Of a stretch of DNA of 64,000 bases, positions 59,119 to 64,000 are shown one piece after another. The position numbers and the translations under genes were made by a program. Below the pieces are notes generated by a model. The model was not told the origin of the DNA. It did no database searches and saw nothing but the letters and a program-made list of their open reading frames with translations. Positions within the stretch are counted from its first letter, which is position 1. Every line of letters starts with the position of its first letter. The stretch is from Paenibacillus faecalis (lineage in GTDB: Bacteria > Bacillota > Bacilli > Paenibacillales > Paenibacillaceae), in the NCBI RefSeq assembly GCF_900289175.1, contig NZ_LT985747.1, positions 4,446,276-4,510,275 on the forward strand. The letters run 5' to 3'.

Positions 59119-60399
59119 TTATTTCTTTGGTTCAATGACACTTACATTTCTCATGTATGGGCGAAGCACTTCTGGGATAACTACACTCCCATCAGCTTGT
59201 TGATAATTCTCCAAAATTGCAGCTACCGTTCTGCCTACAGCCAGTCCGGAACCATTCAGCGTGTGAACAAACTCTGGCTTCGATTTAGGTTCACGGCGAA
59301 AACGAATATTAGCCCGGCGAGCCTGGAAGTCACCTATATTGGAGCAAGAGGAAATTTCACGGTATACACCGCTCTCCGGAAGCCATACTTCCAGGTCATA
59401 CGTTTTCATGGAGCCAAAGCCTAAATCTCCGGTGCATAACACAACTACACGATACGGGAGGTTCAACAGCTGCAGAACACGCTCCGCATCGGCCGTCATT
59501 TTCTCCAATTCCTCAAAGGAAGAATCCGGATGAACAAGCTTCACCATCTCCACTTTGTTGAACTGATGTTGACGGATAAGGCCGCGTGTATCGCGTCCCG
59601 CTGCTCCAGCCTCTGAGCGGAAGCAAGAGCTGTAAGCCACATAATTCTTCGGAAGATCTTCTGCATTTAAAATCTCTTCGCGATGATAGTTTGTCACAGG
59701 GACCTCTGCGGTTGGAATCAGATAGTATCCGAAGTCATCTATCTTGAACAGATCCTCTTCGAACTTAGGAAGCTGGCCTGTACCATACAGGCTGTCCCGG
59801 TTGACGATATAAGGAGGCAGCATCTCTTCATAACCGTGATCACTGTGAAGATCCATCATAAAGTTGATCAGCGCACGCTCTAAACGAGCTCCCAAGCCTT
59901 TATAGAACGTAAAGCGTGATCCCGTAACTTTAGCAGCAGCCTCAAAATCAAGAATGTCGCATGATTGTGCAATATCCCAATGTGCCTTTGGCTCAAAATC
60001 AAATTTCCTAGGCTCTGACCAGCGACGCAGCTCCACATTCTCTTCCTCTGATGCACCTACAGGTACGCTCTCATGTGGAATATTCGGAATCGCTAAACTG
60101 AGCTCGGAAATTTGGGCTTCCAGCTCACGCACTTCTTCATCCATAGCCTTGATCCGATCTGAAACTTCACGCATCTCCAGGATGAGGTCATCGGCATTCT
60201 CACGATTTTTTTTCAGCTTAGCTACTTCCGCCGACACAGTGTTGCGTCGGTTCTTCAGACTTTCGCTCTCCTGCAGCAGTTCGCGACGGCGTGCGTCAAG
60301 CTTGGGGAAGTCCGCAATCAAATCAAGTGATTTACCGCGGTTTTTCAGCGCTTCTTCCACACGACTGTACTCACTGCGCAATATTTTCACGTCTAACAC
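59119..60399 (-). CDS. serS: Seryl-tRNA synthetase
   Basis: A 426-residue class II synthetase. The N-terminal coiled-coil arm spans about residues 20-110; motif 2 is YVAYSSCFRSEAGAAGRDTRGLIRQHQFNKVE (in pieces) and motif 3 is NGSGLAVGRTVAAILENYQ. It charges serine tRNAs including the tRNA-Ser beside it. The start is GTG at 60399 with GGAGGG six bases upstream, aligning with family starts (LDVKILR). No T-box leader fits the 120-base gap upstream. Confidence 0.97.
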   Translation of the reverse strand: MLDVKILRSEYSRVEEALKNRGKSLDLIADFPKLDARRRELLQESESLKNRRNTVSAEVAKLKKNRENADDLILEMREVSDRIKAMDEEVRELEAQISELSLAIPNIPHESVPVGASEEENVELRRWSEPRKFDFEPKAHWDIAQSCDILDFEAAAKVTGSRFTFYKGLGARLERALINFMMDLHSDHGYEEMLPPYIVNRDSLYGTGQLPKFEEDLFKIDDFGYYLIPTAEVPVTNYHREEILNAEDLPKNYVAYSSCFRSEAGAAGRDTRGLIRQHQFNKVEMVKLVHPDSSFEELEKMTADAERVLQLLNLPYRVVVLCTGDLGFGSMKTYDLEVWLPESGVYREISSCSNIGDFQARRANIRFRREPKSKPEFVHTLNGSGLAVGRTVAAILENYQQADGSVVIPEVLRPYMRNVSVIEPKK

Positions 60400-60492
60400 A
60401 GGTAACCCTCCTAAGTAAAACATCAATCGGTGTATGAATCAGTGTAATGTAATTCATATTACTTCATTCTATATATTGTATTGAATCGTCAG

Positions 60493-60527
60493 GAAAAAAA
60501 CAAACTTGACCCTTAAAAAGAGTCAAG
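60493..60527 (-). terminator. Terminator after pdxT
   Basis: Minus-strand hairpin CTTGAC ... GTCAAG followed by TTTGTTTTTTT, 22 bases past the pdxT stop. Confidence 0.8.
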
Positions 60528-60548
60528 ATGCTTTTTCCCAACCGGAAT

Positions 60549-61136
60549 TCACGATTTAACCGCTGTATCAGTTTCCTTAACCATATCCACAAAAAACTGA
60601 TGAAGTCGATAATCATCCGTCAACTCCGGATGATAGGAAGCCACAAGCAAGGAACCCTGACGTGCCGTTACAATCTCATCATTATAGGTGGAAAGCACAT
60701 CTACGCCTTCCCCTACATCTGTAATAAGTGGGGCACGGATAAACACGGCACGAATCGGTTCTTCGATTCCCTCTACCGTCAGGTCGGTCTCGAAGCTCTC
60801 ACGTTGGCGTCCAAATGCGTTTCGGGTAACTTTGATATCCATAACACCCAAATGCGGCTCCTCGTCACCGTCAATCTCTTTAGCTAGCACAATGAGCCCG
60901 GCACATGTCCCGAATAAAGGCTTGCCGTTGGCTGAGAACTGACGTATCGCGTCAATGAATCCGTATTTACGCATAAGCTTGCCGATCGTCGTGCTTTCGC
61001 CACCTGGTATGATCAGACCATCAATCGTCTCCAGCTGCTCCACTCGTTTGATCGGAACGCCTTCCGCACCGGCTTTAGTCAAGCTGCGAATATGCTCAGC
61101 AACCGCACCTTGTAATGCAAGAACTCCAATTCTCAT
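60549..61136 (-). CDS. pdxT: Pyridoxal 5'-phosphate synthase glutaminase subunit PdxT
   Basis: A 195-residue class I glutaminase with GGESTTIGK, the nucleophilic Cys in GTCAGLIV and the His-Glu pair in YHPEL. It releases ammonia that travels to PdxS for ring closure of PLP. It lies 14 bases after pdxS and shares its transcript, with GAGGA before the ATG. Confidence 0.97.
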   Translation of the reverse strand: MRIGVLALQGAVAEHIRSLTKAGAEGVPIKRVEQLETIDGLIIPGGESTTIGKLMRKYGFIDAIRQFSANGKPLFGTCAGLIVLAKEIDGDEEPHLGVMDIKVTRNAFGRQRESFETDLTVEGIEEPIRAVFIRAPLITDVGEGVDVLSTYNDEIVTARQGSLLVASYHPELTDDYRLHQFFVDMVKETDTAVKS

Positions 61137-61150
61137 GCCGATCCTCTTTC

Positions 61151-62032
61151 TTACCAGCCGCGGTCCGACATACGTTCGGATGGAGACAGCTTCGAAATTT
61201 CAATTCCTTTCATTGGTGTTCCCAGGTTCTTGGAAACCTCCGCAATCAATTTATAGTCATCATAATGTGTTGTAGCTTCTACGATCGCGCGAGCGAATTT
61301 TTCAGGATTATCGGATTTGAATATACCAGAACCTACAAATACACCGTCTGCTCCCAAGTGCATCATCAGCGCAGCGTCAGCTGGAGTAGCTACACCACCT
61401 GCAGCAAAGTTAACAACTGGAAGTTTCCCATTCTCCTGAACATCTTTCAGCAGCTCGTAAGATACACCCAGATTTTTAGCCTCTGCATACAATTCGTCCT
61501 TGGACATATTCTGCACCTTGCGAATTTGGCTGTTGATCAAACGCATATGACGAACAGCTTCAACGATGTTGCCTGTGCCTGGCTCACCTTTCGTACGGAG
61601 CATGGATGCTCCTTCACCTATACGGCGGAGCGCTTCTCCCAGATCTTTAGCACCGCAGACGAAAGGTACCGTGAAATCCCACTTATCAATATGAAACACT
61701 TCATCCGCTGGTGTTAAAACTTCACTCTCATCAAGGTAGTCTACACCCAGTGATTCCAAAACTTTAGCTTCTACATAATGACCGATACGGGCTTTGGCCA
61801 TAACCGGTATAGATACAACCTTCATGACTTCTTCAACGATTGTCGGATCGGCCATACGAGCGACTCCCCCGGCCGCGCGAATATCAGAAGGCACACGTTC
61901 CAATGCCATAACTGCTGTAGCTCCAGCCGCTTCAGCAATTTTTGCCTGTTCGGCATTCATGACGTCCATAATGACGCCACCTTTTTGCATTTCTGCCATA
62001 CCTCTTTTAACAGTAGCTGTTCCCGTTTTCAT
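61151..62032 (-). CDS. pdxS: Pyridoxal 5'-phosphate synthase subunit PdxS
   Basis: A 293-residue TIM-barrel protein that joins ribose 5-phosphate, glyceraldehyde 3-phosphate and ammonia to make PLP. The two catalytic lysines are in AKARIGH (K81) and RTKGEPGTGN (K149). Forms dodecamers decorated with PdxT. Order dacA-pdxS-pdxT-serS matches B. subtilis. Confidence 0.98.
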   Translation of the reverse strand: MKTGTATVKRGMAEMQKGGVIMDVMNAEQAKIAEAAGATAVMALERVPSDIRAAGGVARMADPTIVEEVMKVVSIPVMAKARIGHYVEAKVLESLGVDYLDESEVLTPADEVFHIDKWDFTVPFVCGAKDLGEALRRIGEGASMLRTKGEPGTGNIVEAVRHMRLINSQIRKVQNMSKDELYAEAKNLGVSYELLKDVQENGKLPVVNFAAGGVATPADAALMMHLGADGVFVGSGIFKSDNPEKFARAIVEATTHYDDYKLIAEVSKNLGTPMKGIEISKLSPSERMSDRGW

Positions 62033-62148
62033 GCCCTAGCCCCCCGAAAAAATTAATAACTTACCGTTGTTTAAACCCAAATCTAATTTGTAATTCTACC
62101 CCACGGATACTTAATAGGCAACCCGTTTACTCGGAATTTAAATCAACC

Positions 62149-63546
62149 TTAGAAAAGATTTTTTATCGATTCAAACAGATCCACAAAGAATTCCTGAATG
62201 GCCCGCATAAAGAGCTTAAACCATCCTGCTTTTTCAGTTTCATCATACGTTATCAAATCTACGGTTCCCGTCTGAGGATTTTTCATGCCTTCAATTTCGT
62301 AAGTATATGTCACCGTTCCGACTTTAGTCCCCTTTTTGATCGGGGCCGTCAAATTATCATCGATCTTACCTTCAATCGTAACACTGCTTCCGTCAGAGCC
62401 TTTTGGTACCATAAAACTGAGTGGCTTGCTAGTAACCAGCTTGACCTCAGTTTCCTTCCCTTTGTCTACATGAGCTGTTTCGAAACCTTCAACAATAGTA
62501 TTCTCATCTACAATCTGCTTGATTTCAAAGTTATTAAACCCATAGTCAAGTATTTTGCGCGTCTCGGTAAAACGGGAAGCTTTCGTCTCCGCCCCCATTA
62601 CCACACTGATCAAACGCATGTCGTCCCGAACAGCGGTTCCTGCAAAAGTATTCTTTGCTTCTTCAGTGAAGCCTGTTTTCATACCATCGAGCCCCTCATA
62701 GGCAAAAGAACGGAAGTTCGGTACATCTTTATTCGCTTCAAGCATCCAGTTTAAGTTGATAATGGGATCTTTATCACGTTCACGGAACTTATACGATTGG
62801 ATCGTTGTATATTTTGAAAATTCAGGATGTTCCTCAACAATATTTCTGACTAATATAGCGGTATCCATGGCGGACATTACCGTTTCCCCTTCCTCTTCAG
62901 GACGGTACTTCTCAGGCATGTCAGCACGGCTTAAACCCGTTGAATTAATAAAATGAGCTGTTTTCATCCCCATACGCTGGGCATTTTCATTCATGATTTT
63001 AACGAATTCCTGCTCAGATCCGGCAATGTATTCAGCCAGCGCAATGGTTGCATCATTTGCAGAGCCTACAGCCATGGCTATGTATAACTCTTCTACGGTA
63101 TGCTGATCACCCTCAGCCAAGAAAATACGGGAACCGCCGACTAGAGATGCATTTTCTCGTGTGGTTACTAGGGTATCCCAGGTCAAATTACCTTCTTTTA
63201 TTTCGCTTAGAACAATATATTCCGTCATCATTTTAGTCATGCTTGCAGGAGGCAACGCCTCATCCGCATTTAACGATAATAATACTTGCCCCGTTGTTGG
63301 CTCCATCAGCACGGCAGATTTTACTTCCAGCCCAAGTGTATCCGGTGAAGGAACTTTGTCTTTTTTCGGTTCAACTTTAGCTGTTGTGGTTGTCGTCTCC
63401 TTCTTCTCGGCAGAGGCAACTATAACCGGCTCCGCAAAAGCCAACGCAGGTATGGCAGAAAGACATAGTATATTCATAAGCATCACGGATGCAATAACTC
63501 TTTTTACATTAGGACGTTTCTTTTTCCCCACAGTCTTGAATTTCAA
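62149..63546 (-). CDS. dacA: D-alanyl-D-alanine carboxypeptidase DacA (PBP5)
   Basis: A 465-residue low-molecular-mass PBP. Signal peptide, a Thr/Lys-rich linker, then the SXXK motif in PPASMTKMM, the SXN motif in VGSAND, and KTG in DGMKTGF. A PBP5-type C-terminal beta domain and an amphipathic membrane-anchoring tail (FMRAIQEFFVDLFESIKNLF) follow. It trims the terminal D-Ala from peptidoglycan stem peptides. The start is TTG with GGGGAG nine bases upstream. guaB lies upstream, as in B. subtilis. Confidence 0.96.
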   Translation of the reverse strand: MKFKTVGKKKRPNVKRVIASVMLMNILCLSAIPALAFAEPVIVASAEKKETTTTTAKVEPKKDKVPSPDTLGLEVKSAVLMEPTTGQVLLSLNADEALPPASMTKMMTEYIVLSEIKEGNLTWDTLVTTRENASLVGGSRIFLAEGDQHTVEELYIAMAVGSANDATIALAEYIAGSEQEFVKIMNENAQRMGMKTAHFINSTGLSRADMPEKYRPEEEGETVMSAMDTAILVRNIVEEHPEFSKYTTIQSYKFRERDKDPIINLNWMLEANKDVPNFRSFAYEGLDGMKTGFTEEAKNTFAGTAVRDDMRLISVVMGAETKASRFTETRKILDYGFNNFEIKQIVDENTIVEGFETAHVDKGKETEVKLVTSKPLSFMVPKGSDGSSVTIEGKIDDNLTAPIKKGTKVGTVTYTYEIEGMKNPQTGTVDLITYDETEKAGWFKLFMRAIQEFFVDLFESIKNLF

Positions 63547-63613
63547 AATAATATTACTCCCCTCTTACTTGATAAATCGTCTGCTTGTTCTATTCTATCA
63601 CAGGGAGATTATC

Positions 63614-63655
63614 AAAAAAAGACAAGCCGGTTACATTTATACCAGGCTTGTCTTT
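63614..63655 (-). terminator. Terminator after guaB
   Basis: Minus-strand hairpin AAGACAAGCC ... GGCTTGTCTT followed by TTTTTG. Confidence 0.88.
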
Positions 63656-63706
63656 ATTAGGATCAGTTACTTACAGGCTTGAACCCTATCATTTCACTGA
63701 AAACCA

Positions 63707-64000
63707 TTATAATGAATAGTTTGGTGCTTCTTTCGTAATTTGAATATCATGCGGGTGACTTTCGCGAAGGCCAGCGCCTGTAATTCGGATGAATTGGGTG
63801 TCATTTGCCAGTTCCTCCAAAGTCGATGTTCCGCAATAGCCCATGCCAGAGCGCAATCCACCTATCAACTGATGAATGGTGTCAGCCAATGGTCCTTTGT
63901 AAGGAACACGGCCTTCAATTCCCTCAGGAACAAGCTTCTTGTCATCATCCTGGAAGTAACGGTCTTTACTGCCTTGTTTCATCGCAGCAAGGGAACCCAT
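63707..64000 (-). CDS. guaB: Inosine-5'-monophosphate dehydrogenase, C-terminal part
   Basis: The last 97 residues of IMPDH: GSLAAMKQGSKDRYFQ, EGIEGRVPYKGPL and the RSGMGYCGTSTLEEL region of the mobile flap and C-terminus. The catalytic cysteine and CBS domains are beyond the right edge. It converts IMP to XMP in guanine nucleotide synthesis. Being the first gene of the guaB-dacA-pdxST-serS series, it supports origin proximity. Confidence 0.96.
   Translation of the reverse strand: MGSLAAMKQGSKDRYFQDDDKKLVPEGIEGRVPYKGPLADTIHQLIGGLRSGMGYCGTSTLEELANDTQFIRITGAGLRESHPHDIQITKEAPNYSL

Noticed and set aside
60427..60548. T-box leader upstream of serS
   Set aside because: Only about 120 bases separate serS from pdxT and these contain the pdxT terminator; no T-box AGGGUGGNACCGCG-like motif is present.
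1..64000. CRISPR arrays, prophage modules or integrons
   Set aside because: No regularly spaced direct repeats, cas genes, phage structural genes, integrase or attC-like sites were seen; the only mobile elements are the two IS copies.

Overview
The window looks like a near-origin chromosomal segment of an endospore-forming, motile Gram-positive bacterium of the order Bacillales, most likely Paenibacillus or a close relative. Gene content points there: bofA, spo0F, a class A PBP of the PbpG type, delta subunit of RNA polymerase, YwhD, YwiB, MotAB, large SRP RNA with an Alu domain, AGGAGG-type ribosome sites and frequent GTG/TTG starts. No name can be read from the sequence itself, so the genus is inference.

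Layout. Positions 1-6 kb hold the 5' end of a 16S rRNA gene with tandem promoters, then (all on the minus strand) bofA, yaaL, recR, ebfC, dnaX, the SRP RNA and rpmE. Positions 6-17.7 kb carry a minus-strand housekeeping block: radical SAM gene, rho, murA, fba, spo0F, pyrG, rpoE, argS and a DUF1934 gene, with one plus-strand subtilase. Positions 18.1-28.3 kb are an accessory island bounded by two nearly identical, inverted 1399-bp IS3-family insertion sequences. It carries a nuclease-like protein, a proline-to-glutamate operon (P5C dehydrogenase and proline dehydrogenase), a divergent PAS/AAA/Fis regulator, a GNAT acetyltransferase and a secreted lipase. The island splits what in Bacillus subtilis is the argS-ywiB to speB-speE neighbourhood. 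Positions 28.9-33 kb resume that block with speB, speE and pbpG.

Positions 33-35 kb are scarred: an AT-rich phosphotransferase gene, a LysR remnant and an internal hemL fragment with an in-frame stop. Positions 34.5-56 kb hold envelope and signalling genes: two zinc-ribbon membrane proteins, an alkyladenine glycosylase, a NEW3/ABC-2 export operon, an ECF sigma/anti-sigma/stalk-protein operon, ywhD, an M1 peptidase with a membrane partner, an NlpC/P60 hydrolase under a c-di-AMP (ydaO-type) riboswitch, a cytochrome c, motAB, a pseudouridine synthase and a large orphan sporulation-type histidine kinase. Positions 56-64 kb return to the origin-proximal set: tadA preceded by a cluster of DnaA-box-like sequences, an SspP-like protein, tRNA-Ser, serS, pdxT, pdxS, dacA and the 3' end of guaB.

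Two blocks that lie far apart in B. subtilis (guaB-dacA-pdxST-serS-tadA-scr-dnaX-recR-bofA-rrn, and rpmE-rho-murA-fba-spo0F-pyrG-rpoE-argS-speBE-pbpG-ywhD) are interleaved here. The most unusual items are the IS elements sitting inside a long host-type palindrome, the regulator of the proline operon that has lost the sigma-54 contact motif, the DnaA-box cluster upstream of tadA, and the pseudogene scar at 34 kb.
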